Positions 1 to 8,043 of a DNA stretch of 64,000 bases are shown here, one piece after another. This DNA is from Filimonas lacunae. GTDB taxonomy: Bacteria; Bacteroidota; Bacteroidia; Chitinophagales; Chitinophagaceae. The DNA lies in the NCBI RefSeq assembly GCF_002355595.1, contig NZ_AP017422.1, positions 5,956,823 through 6,020,822 on the forward strand. Reading direction: 5' to 3'. Position 1 is the first letter of the stretch; each line of letters begins with the position of its first letter. The notes beneath the pieces were generated by a model that did not search any database, was not told where the DNA came from, and worked only from the letters and a program-made list of their open reading frames with translations. A program made the position numbers and the translations under genes.

Positions 1-664
1 AAATGATCACATTATCTTCCACCGTTGGATGACGCTTTATGTTGGCTCTTGACTTATCTACGCTTAATGCCCCCAATGTAACACCCTGGTATATTTTCAC
101 ATGATCGCCGATTACCGTGGTTTCGCCAATCACCAGGCCTGTTCCGTGGTCTATGGCAAAAGCCTTTCCTATCACTGCACCGGGATGAATGTCAATACCT
201 GTTTGGCTATGTGCATGCTCTGTTAACAAACGGGGTATTACCGGCACATCCGACACCAGTAACTGGTGCGCCACGCGGTAAATAGCCGTAGCATAAAACC
301 CCGGGTAAGCCATCAACACCTCTTCAATAGATTTGGCTGCCGGATCGGTACGCAGGATAGCATGGGCATCTTCCAGCAACACATGGTATATGTTGGGAAT
401 AGCTTCAAAAAAATCTTCTGTTGCCTTTTCAATCACAGCTGCTTCATGAATCACTTCCTGCAGCAAGGTTTGCAGGTGACTTTTCAACAACCGGTATTCA
501 TTTTCAACTTCCTGGCTGCTATTTAAACGCTTTTTTGAGTATCCAAAAAGAAACTGGAACAACCTGTCAGCAAATTCTGCTGCCAGCTGCTTGCTCGGAT
601 AACCGGCAAAATTGCCCTGATTCTTTTCTACCAGTTCTTTAATCAGTTGTTGATAATTGTTCAT
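1..664 (-). CDS. cysE: Serine O-acetyltransferase, 3' end cut by window edge
   Basis: Transfers acetyl from acetyl-CoA to L-serine, giving O-acetylserine, the carbon skeleton for cysteine. The translation starts MNNYQQLIKELVEK and about 221 codons are visible before the edge. An alpha-helical N-terminal part is followed by the left-handed beta-helix acyltransferase section. DIHPGAVIG, AIDHGTGLVIGET and YQGVTLGAL are visible; family knowledge places the catalytic Asp and His in the first two. It is the last visible member of the minus-strand sulfate assimilation group and starts 15 bases after the cysN stop, so co-transcription is likely. The missing C-terminus normally carries the feedback-inhibition tail, so cysteine sensitivity cannot be judged. 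Confidence 0.93.
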   Translation of the reverse strand, partial: MNNYQQLIKELVEKNQGNFAGYPSKQLAAEFADRLFQFLFGYSKKRLNSSQEVENEYRLLKSHLQTLLQEVIHEAAVIEKATEDFFEAIPNIYHVLLEDAHAILRTDPAAKSIEEVLMAYPGFYATAIYRVAHQLLVSDVPVIPRLLTEHAHSQTGIDIHPGAVIGKAFAIDHGTGLVIGETTVIGDHVKIYQGVTLGALSVDKSRANIKRHPTVEDNVII

Positions 665-679
665 GCTAGTCAGTTCTTG

Positions 680-1921
680 TTATTGAATCATGCAAGCACC
701 TACGGTAACATGACTGGTTTCGTCAATTAAAATAGCCCCACCATTTACTTTCAGTTTTTTATACTGATCAAATACCAATGGCCTGGCGGTTTTGATAACG
801 GCTTTTACTATATCATTTAAACCAGCCTGTTCAGGAGCGGGTAAACGCTCCAGGGTGTTTACATCTATTTTATATTCTATTTCTTTTACCACACTTTTTA
901 CCACAGCGCTGTTCAGCTGCAATAAGTATTTTTTACCGGCCGCCAGTGGCTTGCTGTCCATCCAGCACAACAGCACTTCCAACTCTTGCTCTACCTGTGG
1001 CAAATCGTTGCTTTTTACAATCACATCCCCTCTGCTAATGTCAATATCATCAGCCAGGTGCAGTATAATGCTTTGTGGTGCAAACGCTTCTTCAACTTCT
1101 TTACCAGTGACTTCAATGGCACTGATAGTGGAAGTAATGCCTGATGGCAATACGGTAACGGTATCCCCTTTCTTATATACGCCACTTACCAGCTTACCTG
1201 CATACCCACGATAATCGTGCAGGTTTTCTGTTTGCGGGCGTATTACATACTGCACCGGAAAGCGGGCATGCTGTAAATCTATATCATGCTGCACCTGCAC
1301 ATTTTCCAGCACATCCAGCAAAGCCGGCCCTTCGTACCAGGTGATATCGGTAGATTTATCAACAATGTTATCGCCTTTTAATGCACTGATAGGAATGTAG
1401 GTAACATCTTCCAGCCCCAGCGATTTTGCCAGGTTGGCATAATCAATTACAATGTTGTTAAACACATCCTGCGAGTTATCAACCAGGTCCATTTTGTTCA
1501 CCGCTACTACTACGTGGCGCAGGCCCAGTAAAGAAGCGATAATAGAATGCCTTCTTGTTTGCTCTACCACACCCGTGCGGGCATCTATTAAAATGATGAT
1601 GAGGTTGGCATTAGAAGCACCGGTAACCATGTTACGGGTGTACTGTATGTGCCCCGGCGCATCTGCTATAATAAACTTACGCTTAGGTGTAGAAAAATAT
1701 TTATAAGCAACGTCGATAGTAATTCCCTGTTCCCGCTCGGCACGTAAGCCATCAGTAAGCAAAGCCAGATCTATCTCGCCTTCTTCTTTATTCTTGGTTT
1801 GTTTTTCAATTGCTTCCAGCTGGTCAATCATAATACTTTTACTGTCGTATAATAAACGGCCAATTAAAGTACTCTTGCCATCATCAACACTACCTGCTGT
1901 TATAAAACGTAAAATGTCCAT
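680..1921 (-). CDS. cysN: Sulfate adenylyltransferase subunit 1 (GTPase)
   Basis: GTPase subunit of ATP sulfurylase; with CysD it makes adenylylsulfate (APS) from ATP and sulfate, with GTP hydrolysis driving the reaction. It has 413 residues. G1 P-loop GSVDDGKST lies at residues 10-18, DAPGH is the G3 motif and NKMD the G4 motif, followed by two beta-barrel domains as in EF-Tu-like GTPases. The protein ends without a CysC (APS kinase) extension, and no separate cysC is in the window. That fits direct APS reduction by the neighbouring CysH. It lies 24 bases downstream of cysD, in an operon-like arrangement. Confidence 0.96.
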   Translation of the reverse strand: MDILRFITAGSVDDGKSTLIGRLLYDSKSIMIDQLEAIEKQTKNKEEGEIDLALLTDGLRAEREQGITIDVAYKYFSTPKRKFIIADAPGHIQYTRNMVTGASNANLIIILIDARTGVVEQTRRHSIIASLLGLRHVVVAVNKMDLVDNSQDVFNNIVIDYANLAKSLGLEDVTYIPISALKGDNIVDKSTDITWYEGPALLDVLENVQVQHDIDLQHARFPVQYVIRPQTENLHDYRGYAGKLVSGVYKKGDTVTVLPSGITSTISAIEVTGKEVEEAFAPQSIILHLADDIDISRGDVIVKSNDLPQVEQELEVLLCWMDSKPLAAGKKYLLQLNSAVVKSVVKEIEYKIDVNTLERLPAPEQAGLNDIVKAVIKTARPLVFDQYKKLKVNGGAILIDETSHVTVGACMIQ

Positions 1922-1945
1922 ATTGTTTCTGTTGAATGAGGAATG

Positions 1946-2848
1946 TTAAAAATATCCGTTCTTCTTTCTGTCTTCCATCGCCGCTTCCGATACACGATCA
2001 TCAATCCTGGTTTCGCCACGTTCACTGGTTTTGGTGGCGATAATTTCTTTGATAATGCCATCAATGTCCGAAGCTGCCGATTCCACCGCCGCAGTGCAGG
2101 TCATATCTCCTACTGTTCTGTAACGTACGGTTTTGGTTACTACCGAGTCGCCCGGCTCCAGGGTAATAAAATCAGAAATAGCCACCAGTTGCCCTTCGTG
2201 CTGCAACACTTCGCGCTCATGCGCAAAGTAGATAGAAGGCAGTTCGATATTCTCGCGACGGATATAATTCCAGATGTCCAGCTCCGTCCAGTTGCTGATA
2301 GGGAACACACGCACGTTTTCGCCTTTGCTTATTTTACCATTATAGGTGTTCCATAATTCAGGACGCTGACGCTTGGGATCCCACTGCCCAAACTCGTCAC
2401 GTACCGAAAAGATCCTTTCTTTTGCGCGGGCCTTTTCTTCATCCCTGCGGGCACCACCAATACAGGCGTCAAACTCAAACTCTTCAATGGTGTCGAGTAA
2501 GGTAAAAGTTTGCAAAGCGTTTCTGCTGGCAAATTTGCCTTTAGGCTCCGTAAGCCCTTTGGCCTTAATGGTATCACCCACATTACGCACAATCAACTTC
2601 TCATCTATCTGCGCTGCCAACTGATCGCGAAAGGCAAGCGCTTCCGGAAAATTATGTCCGGTATCAATATGAACTAATGGAAAAGGAAACTTACCAGGGC
2701 GAAAAGCTTTTAAAGCCAGGTGCACCAGTGTAATAGAATCTTTACCGCCGCTAAACAGTAATGCAGGTCGCTCAAACTGTCCTGCCACTTCACGAAAAAT
2801 GTGAATAGCCTCAGACTCCAGCTGATCTAAATAATCTAATTCGTACAT
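1946..2848 (-). CDS. cysD: Sulfate adenylyltransferase subunit 2
   Basis: Catalytic subunit of ATP sulfurylase, forming APS and pyrophosphate from sulfate and ATP in complex with CysN. It has 300 residues, the usual family length. The PP-loop SGGKDS is at residues 33-38; further conserved stretches are HIDTGHNFPE, GGARRDEEKARAKERIFS and the C-terminal MEDRKKNGYF, typical of CysD. It sits between cysH (161-base gap upstream) and cysN (24 bases downstream), all on the minus strand. Confidence 0.96.
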   Translation of the reverse strand: MYELDYLDQLESEAIHIFREVAGQFERPALLFSGGKDSITLVHLALKAFRPGKFPFPLVHIDTGHNFPEALAFRDQLAAQIDEKLIVRNVGDTIKAKGLTEPKGKFASRNALQTFTLLDTIEEFEFDACIGGARRDEEKARAKERIFSVRDEFGQWDPKRQRPELWNTYNGKISKGENVRVFPISNWTELDIWNYIRRENIELPSIYFAHEREVLQHEGQLVAISDFITLEPGDSVVTKTVRYRTVGDMTCTAAVESAASDIDGIIKEIIATKTSERGETRIDDRVSEAAMEDRKKNGYF

Positions 2849-3009
2849 GCCACTTATTTAATTGTATGCAATTTTTTCAATCGATAAGGTTAACCAATCA
2901 ACACTCAATATCCAAACACATCGTTTTATATCTCTGTTATATCGGCTAACTCCTGTATTCTATCTGCAAACCCATAACCTGTATACATTTTACCTTATAT
3001 GTGCCGGCA

Positions 3010-3729
3010 CTATTTGTGTACGTGCAAACCGCATTCCTTTTTATCTGCATCTTCCCACCACCAGCGTCCAGCCCTGAAATCTTCGCCGGGTTTCACTGCA
3101 CGGGTGCAGGGTGCACAACCAATGCTTACAAAGCCACGATCGTGCAAAGGGTTATAAGGTATATTGTGCAAGGCTATAAATGCTTTCAGTTCTTCTGTTG
3201 ACCAATCCAGCAAAGGATGGTATTTAGCAATGTTGTTAGATGCATCCCATTCTATCTGCGTCATATCTGTGCGGTTAGGCGAGTGCGCAGCACGTATGCC
3301 GGTAAGCCATACCTGCTTGCCCTGTAAAGCACGCTGCAAGGGCTCTACCTTGCGTATAAAACAACATCGCTTACGGTTATCAACCGATTCATAAAAACTA
3401 TTAGGACCTTTTTCTGCAATAAACTCCTGCAACAACTGTGCATCGGGATAATATGCGGTGATCCTTTCTTTGTATCTGTCCAGGGTACTGCTCCAGGTAG
3501 AATAGGTTTCCGGAAACAGTCTGCCGGTATCTAACGTAAAAACTTCGATAGGTAATTGTTCGGAAAAAATAAGGTGGGCAATGGCCTGGTCTTCCCAGCT
3601 AAAACTGGTGGAAAAAATAACACCGCCGGGAAATGCATCACTAATGTTACGTAGTGCTGTGAGGATGTCTGGTGTGTTGGTAGTCTTTTGTAGTAATTCC
3701 AGCGTGGAATTGGTAGTACTCGTTTGCAT
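3010..3729 (-). CDS. cysH: Assimilatory adenylylsulfate (APS) reductase
   Basis: Reduces adenylylsulfate to sulfite with thioredoxin or glutaredoxin as donor. I start at the ATG giving MQTSTTNSTL (239 residues). The frame is open for 50 more codons, but that stretch is hydrophobic, unlike the family, and crosses a -7-like box at 3877-3884. The CC pair is at residues 122-123 and CAPC at 205-208; by family knowledge these four Cys bind a 4Fe-4S cluster, the mark of APS-using enzymes as opposed to PAPS-using ones. The catalytic Cys233 lies in ECGLH near the C-terminus. It is the first gene of the minus-strand group with cysD, cysN and cysE, divergent from the SAM-riboswitch methionine operon. 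Confidence 0.93.
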   Translation of the reverse strand: MQTSTTNSTLELLQKTTNTPDILTALRNISDAFPGGVIFSTSFSWEDQAIAHLIFSEQLPIEVFTLDTGRLFPETYSTWSSTLDRYKERITAYYPDAQLLQEFIAEKGPNSFYESVDNRKRCCFIRKVEPLQRALQGKQVWLTGIRAAHSPNRTDMTQIEWDASNNIAKYHPLLDWSTEELKAFIALHNIPYNPLHDRGFVSIGCAPCTRAVKPGEDFRAGRWWWEDADKKECGLHVHK

Positions 3730-3876
3730 AATAAATTCATTGATAGTGTTCGTATAAAATGGCAACATATGCAGGCCTAACAACAGCTGCAACAGCAACA
3801 ACAACGCATATGTAAACTTATACTTACCATCAATGAAACCTCTTTTTTTGTATAAACAACCTATTAATACGGTAGA

Positions 3877-3884
3877 CAAATATA
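3877..3884 (-). promoter_or_regulatory. Putative -7 box for the cysH operon
   Basis: On the minus strand this reads TATATTTG, matching the Bacteroidota -7 consensus TAnnTTTG. A clear -33 TTG at the right distance is not seen. Transcription would begin near 3870, leaving a leader of about 140 bases before the cysH start at 3729. I see no riboswitch in that leader. Confidence 0.4.
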
Positions 3885-3986
3885 GAACGTTTCACCAATT
3901 CCCCACCACTTTACTAGATTATTTTTTCAGCAATCCACTTACTAACACTCGTTTGTGGCAGTTTTTAAGGATTCCTTTAAAAAAAA

Positions 3987-4019
3987 TTTGTCGCGTATTT
4001 AATTGCGCCTTTATCTTTG
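3987..4019 (+). promoter_or_regulatory. Promoter of the SAM riboswitch / metB-metX-hom operon
   Basis: A -33 element TTTG (3987-3990) and a -7 element TATCTTTG (4012-4019) are separated by about 21 bases. This is an excellent fit to the promoter pattern of the Bacteroidota primary sigma factor. Transcription would begin near 4026, just ahead of the riboswitch P1 stem. Confidence 0.85.
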
Positions 4020-4038
4020 CACCAGTTCTTTCAACATC

Positions 4039-4145
4039 ACTTATCAAGAAAGGCAGAGGGATATGGCCCGATGAAGCCTTGGCAACCACACGCTTGCGTG
4101 AAAGGTGCCAATTCCATCATATACAATTGTATATGAGAGATAAGT
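4039..4145 (+). ncRNA. SAM-I riboswitch (S-box)
   Basis: Metabolite-binding leader that senses S-adenosylmethionine. P1 is formed by ACTTATC (4039-4045) and GATAAGT (4139-4145). Between the arms are the conserved S-box core blocks AAGAAAGGCAGAGGGA, GGCCCGATGAAGCC and TTGGCAACC, then the variable P3/P4 arms. It lies about 200 bases ahead of metB and is followed by an intrinsic terminator at 4191-4221. By established knowledge, SAM binding stabilises P1 and favours termination, so the metB-metX-hom operon should be off when SAM is plentiful. Confidence 0.95.
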
Positions 4146-4190
4146 CAGATTTAAAGTTTGATTCCATAGCAGCAATGCACAATATATTCA

Positions 4191-4221
4191 AGCCCATCTG
4201 ACTACAGGATGGGCTTTTTTT
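4191..4221 (+). terminator. Riboswitch-controlled terminator with visible antiterminator
   Basis: AGCCCATC (4191-4198) pairs with GATGGGCT (4208-4215), followed by a run of seven T. A competing pairing is visible: AGTCAGAT (4143-4150) is perfectly complementary to ATCTGACT (4196-4203). That pairing would use part of both the P1 3' arm and the terminator 5' arm, as expected for a transcriptional OFF switch. The remaining 4222-4346 is untranslated leader with no other signal that I can support. Confidence 0.88.
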
Positions 4222-4346
4222 ATGCCCGCCTGTAACGGTTTACCCCCGCTTATCTCCTTCTCTCTTCTTACCTGAGTGATTGCGAATAACTACTGTCTAA
4301 TCAATTAATAACCGCCTGTTGCCAACAGGCAAAATGTCTAAACAAA

Positions 4347-5525
4347 ATGAGTAACGCAACACAACTGATTCACAGCATTCCGGTAGATCCGCAAACAGGT
4401 TCCATAGCTGTTCCTATTTATCAAACTTCTACGTTTGTGCAGGATGCACCGGGCGTTAACAAGGGCTACGATTATGCCCGCTCTAATAATCCTACCCGCG
4501 CCACCCTGGAACAGATTGTAGCACAACTGGAACAAGGCCACACGGGAGTTGCTTTTGGCAGTGGATTAGCTGCTATTGATGCAGTGATTAAACTGTTAAA
4601 GGCAGGGGATGAAATACTGGCCGTAGATGATATTTACGGAGGCGCTTTTCGTTTATTCACACACATTTACGAGAAGTTTGGTATCAGTGTACGCTATGTA
4701 GATACCACCAAAGCAGAGAATGTATTTGATGCCATTACGCCGCAAACAAAGCTGATATGGCTGGAAACGCCCACTAACCCTACGCTGAAAATATCTGACA
4801 TAGCCGCTATTGCAGCTATTGCCAAAGCCAGCGGATGTATACTGTGTGTAGATAATACGTTTGCGTCACCTGCTTTACAGCTACCACTTACACTGGGCGC
4901 TGATATAGTAGTGCATTCTGCCACCAAATACCTGGGTGGCCACAGCGATTTAATTGCAGGCTTGGTAGTAACACGCGAAAAAGAGCTGGGCGATAAAATT
5001 AAATTTATACAAAACGCCAGCGGCGCCATACTTGCCCCGTTCGATAGCTGGCTGGTAATACGCGGTATTGAAACATTGCATCTGCGTGTGCGCCAGCACA
5101 GTGCCAATGCACTGGAAATAGCGCGCTACCTGGAGCAGCATCCGCAGGTTGATAAGGTTTTCTATCCTGGTTTGGCCTCGCACCCTAACCATGATATTGC
5201 TAAAAAACAATCCAAAGCCTTTGGCGGTGTTATTTCTTTTACGTTAAAGAACAACACAGAAGAAGCTGCCATTGCTTTTGTTACCCATACTAAATTCTTT
5301 AAACTGGCCGAAAGCCTGGGCGGTGTAAAAAGCCTGCTTTGTCATCCGGCCAACATGACGCATAAATCAATACCCGCCGATAAACGCAGGGCAGCTGGTG
5401 TAGCCGACAGCCTTATCCGTTTATCTGTAGGCCTGGAAGAAACAGATGATCTAATCAACGATCTGGACCAGGCATTTACAAGTATTACGCAAAAGCTGGC
5501 GGTAAAAGAATATGCAGATAGTTAA
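4347..5525 (+). CDS. metB: Cystathionine gamma-synthase family PLP enzyme
   Basis: PLP enzyme of the Cys/Met metabolism family. It probably condenses O-acetylhomoserine with cysteine to cystathionine, or with sulfide to homocysteine. It has 392 residues, beginning MSNATQLIHS. Seen: YARSNNPTR (substrate/PLP phosphate region), GSGLAAI, and the Schiff-base lysine K194 in SATKYLGGHSD. It is first in an operon with metX and hom behind a SAM-I riboswitch, which argues for a biosynthetic role, not a cystathionine gamma-lyase. Synthase and sulfhydrylase activities cannot be separated by eye. The length is that of MetB/MetZ, shorter than MetY (about 430). Confidence 0.88.
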   Translation: MSNATQLIHSIPVDPQTGSIAVPIYQTSTFVQDAPGVNKGYDYARSNNPTRATLEQIVAQLEQGHTGVAFGSGLAAIDAVIKLLKAGDEILAVDDIYGGAFRLFTHIYEKFGISVRYVDTTKAENVFDAITPQTKLIWLETPTNPTLKISDIAAIAAIAKASGCILCVDNTFASPALQLPLTLGADIVVHSATKYLGGHSDLIAGLVVTREKELGDKIKFIQNASGAILAPFDSWLVIRGIETLHLRVRQHSANALEIARYLEQHPQVDKVFYPGLASHPNHDIAKKQSKAFGGVISFTLKNNTEEAAIAFVTHTKFFKLAESLGGVKSLLCHPANMTHKSIPADKRRAAGVADSLIRLSVGLEETDDLINDLDQAFTSITQKLAVKEYADS

Positions 5526-5611
5526 ATAATGAAAACTCCGCTCAGGCAAAACTGATCACTTTGTTTGAGCGGTGACCATAGAACGAGTACAAGTAAATAA
5601 AATAAACCAAA

Positions 5612-6691
5612 TTGAGCTTAGTTTTTTCGTACAAAGAAGACTTCTTACTAGAATCAGGAAAAGTAATTCAGGGCTTTCATTTAACATATACTACCTGGGG
5701 TCACTTAAACCAGGAAAAGGATAATGTTATATGGGTGTTTCATGCACTTACCGCCAATAGCAATCCTGCTGAGTGGTGGCCAGGCCTGGTGGGACCCGAC
5801 GCATTTTTAAATACAGATAAATATTTTATTATTTGTGTAAACATGCCCGGTAGCTGCTATGGCAGCGTATCTCCCTTAAGCACTAATCCGCAAACCGGCG
5901 AACCTTATTATCACCAGTTTCCACTGTTCACTACCCGCGATATGATCAGGAGCTACCAGCTGCTGCAAAAAAGCCTGGGTATTAGTAAAGTATTCCTGGG
6001 CATAGGCGGTTCCATGGGCGGGCAGCAATTACTGGAATGGGCTGTAGAAGATCCCTTCTTGTTCGAAAATATTGTACCTATTGCCACTAACGCCTTTCAC
6101 TCGCCTTGGGGCATTGCGTTCAACGCCACCCAGCGCCAGTGCATTGAAGCCGATCCAACCTGGCAGCAGCAAAGCGATACTGCCGGTATCGAAGGCATGA
6201 AAGTAGCACGTTCTATAGCATTACTCAGCTACAGGCATTACGATACCTATAACCAGTCGCAGGCAGGTTATACCGCCGAAAGCGCCGGTAAACCGGTAGA
6301 TGAGCAGGTAGCCAGGGCACAAACCTACCAGCAATACCAGGGCGAAAAACTAGCCCGCCGTTTCAATGCGTTCAGTTACTACAACCTCAGCAAAGCAATG
6401 GACACACACAATGTAGGCCGCAACCGCACCAGCGCACAGCAGGCTTTACAACGTGTAAAGGCTAACACACTTGTAATTGGTATTAATTCAGATATTTTAT
6501 TTCCACCAGCCGAGCAGGCTTTTGTGGCACAACATATACCCGGTGCACAACTGGAAATTATCGACTCCCTGTATGGCCATGATGGTTTTTTACTGGAGTA
6601 TGATGTTATAACCAGGTTAATCACCAACTTCTTACAGCAACATTTGCAACAATCACATACCGTAACAGCAACACAGGCTTTAATAAATTAA
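5612..6691 (+). CDS. metX: Homoserine O-acetyltransferase
   Basis: Acetylates L-homoserine with acetyl-CoA to O-acetylhomoserine, the substrate of the upstream PLP enzyme. It has 359 residues and an alpha/beta-hydrolase fold. The nucleophile elbow GGSMGG is at residues 132-137 (Ser134); a C-terminal Asp in NSDILFPP and His in YGHDGF complete the expected triad. The start codon appears to be TTG at 5612, since no ATG gives the conserved N-terminus LVFSYKEDFLLESG. It is second in the riboswitch operon, 86 bases after metB and 7 bases before hom. Confidence 0.94.
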   Translation: MSLVFSYKEDFLLESGKVIQGFHLTYTTWGHLNQEKDNVIWVFHALTANSNPAEWWPGLVGPDAFLNTDKYFIICVNMPGSCYGSVSPLSTNPQTGEPYYHQFPLFTTRDMIRSYQLLQKSLGISKVFLGIGGSMGGQQLLEWAVEDPFLFENIVPIATNAFHSPWGIAFNATQRQCIEADPTWQQQSDTAGIEGMKVARSIALLSYRHYDTYNQSQAGYTAESAGKPVDEQVARAQTYQQYQGEKLARRFNAFSYYNLSKAMDTHNVGRNRTSAQQALQRVKANTLVIGINSDILFPPAEQAFVAQHIPGAQLEIIDSLYGHDGFLLEYDVITRLITNFLQQHLQQSHTVTATQALIN

Positions 6692-6698
6692 TATAATA

Positions 6699-7958
6699 AT
6701 GGAAGCACACAAACAATTAACCATTGGTCTTTTCGGCTTTGGCGTAGTAGGCGAAGGCCTCTACAAAGTATTACAACAAACCCCGTCCCTGAAAGCAACC
6801 ATTAAAAAGGTTTGCATTAAAAACCCTGACAAAAAAAGAAACGCTCCGCAGGAACTTTTTACAGCTGATAAAAACGAGCTGTTATTCGATAAAGAGATTA
6901 ACGTAATTGTAGAGGTTATTGATGATGCCGATGCAGCATTTGACATAGTTTCGGTTGCTTTTCAACAAGGCAAGGCCGTAGTAAGCGCCAGTAAAAAAAT
7001 GATTGCCGAACACCTGGCAGAAATTCTGGAGTTTCAAAAACAAACCGGCCTTCCTTTCTTATGTGAGTCGGCCGCCTGCGCTTCTATTCCTGTTATCCGT
7101 AACCTGGAAGAATATTACGATAACGATCTTCTGCATGGTATTAAAGCCATCATCAACGGTAGCACCAACTTCATCCTTACCCGGATGTTTGAAGATAAAA
7201 AAGAGTTTAACGAAGCGCTGTTACAGGCTCAACAACTAGGCTTTGCCGAAAGCAATCCCAAACTGGACGTAGAAGGGTACGATTCTGTAAACAAATGGTC
7301 TATCCTGCTGTGCCACGCGTATGGTATTGTAGAACATCCTTCCAATATCCTGTTCAGCGGCATTCAGAATATACAGTTAAGCGATGCGGTAGTAGCCAAA
7401 GAAAAAAGCTACGATATTAAACTGGTAGGCCAGGCGCAAAAGCTGAGCAACGGTAAGGTAGCCGCTTATGTGCTGCCCCAGTTTGTAAAGCAGGACGATC
7501 AGCTGTCGTTTGTAAAAAATGAATACAACGGTGTGGTAATTGAAAGCGGATTTGCCGACAAGCAGTTTTTCTACGGAAAAGGCGCCGGCAGCTTCCCTAC
7601 CGCTTCTGCCGTATTAAGCGATATTTCGGCTTTACGTTACGATTACAAGTACGAGTACAAGAAAAAATACTACCACACTCCTGGTGAGCTTACACATGAC
7701 TTTTATGTAAGAACCTATGTAAGCTTCGACAAACTCCAGGATGTGAACAAAGAAGACTTTGAATGGATTGAAGAGTGGCACGGTGGCCAGGAAAGGAACT
7801 ATTTAGTGGGTGTTATTCATTTTGAGAAGCTGGTAGCCAACAAGTGGTGGAAAGCCTCCGGAATCTCCCTCATTTTGTCTCCTGATCCTGTTATTGAAAG
7901 CATCGAGCTGCGCAATATCAAGAAAAGAAGCCTGGAACTGGCAGGTATCGGAAATTAG
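6699..7958 (+). CDS. hom: Homoserine dehydrogenase
   Basis: Reduces aspartate semialdehyde to homoserine using NAD(P)H, supplying MetX. It has 419 residues. The Rossmann motif GLFGFGVVG is at residues 10-18, and the substrate domain includes INGSTNFIL and EADPxxDVEGYD-like ESNPKLDVEGYDS. It is monofunctional, with no aspartokinase fused. The C-terminal 90 residues are not a textbook ACT domain, though a regulatory role is possible. It is the last gene of the metB-metX-hom operon, 7 bases after metX, and is followed by an intrinsic terminator at 7983. SAM control of hom as well as metB suggests the operon is devoted to methionine. Confidence 0.93.
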   Translation: MEAHKQLTIGLFGFGVVGEGLYKVLQQTPSLKATIKKVCIKNPDKKRNAPQELFTADKNELLFDKEINVIVEVIDDADAAFDIVSVAFQQGKAVVSASKKMIAEHLAEILEFQKQTGLPFLCESAACASIPVIRNLEEYYDNDLLHGIKAIINGSTNFILTRMFEDKKEFNEALLQAQQLGFAESNPKLDVEGYDSVNKWSILLCHAYGIVEHPSNILFSGIQNIQLSDAVVAKEKSYDIKLVGQAQKLSNGKVAAYVLPQFVKQDDQLSFVKNEYNGVVIESGFADKQFFYGKGAGSFPTASAVLSDISALRYDYKYEYKKKYYHTPGELTHDFYVRTYVSFDKLQDVNKEDFEWIEEWHGGQERNYLVGVIHFEKLVANKWWKASGISLILSPDPVIESIELRNIKKRSLELAGIGN

Positions 7959-7982
7959 TGCGTTGATTTTCAAGTATACAAA

Positions 7983-8011
7983 AGGCCTTCTATTGCAGGA
8001 GGTCTTTTTTT
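7983..8011 (+). terminator. Terminator after hom
   Basis: AGGCCTTC (7983-7990) pairs with GGAGGTCT (7998-8005), with two G-U pairs and a 7-base loop, followed by seven T. It ends the methionine operon. Confidence 0.7.
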
Positions 8012-8043
8012 ATGCACGTATCAGCAGTAAATAAAAGCAGAAA

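Noticed and set aside
3730-3879. N-terminal extension of CysH by 50 residues
   Set aside because: The extra part is hydrophobic and Leu-rich, unlike the cytoplasmic family, and the likely -7 box lies within it.
3730-3990. Second SAM riboswitch in the cysH leader
   Set aside because: None of the S-box core blocks is seen on the minus strand.
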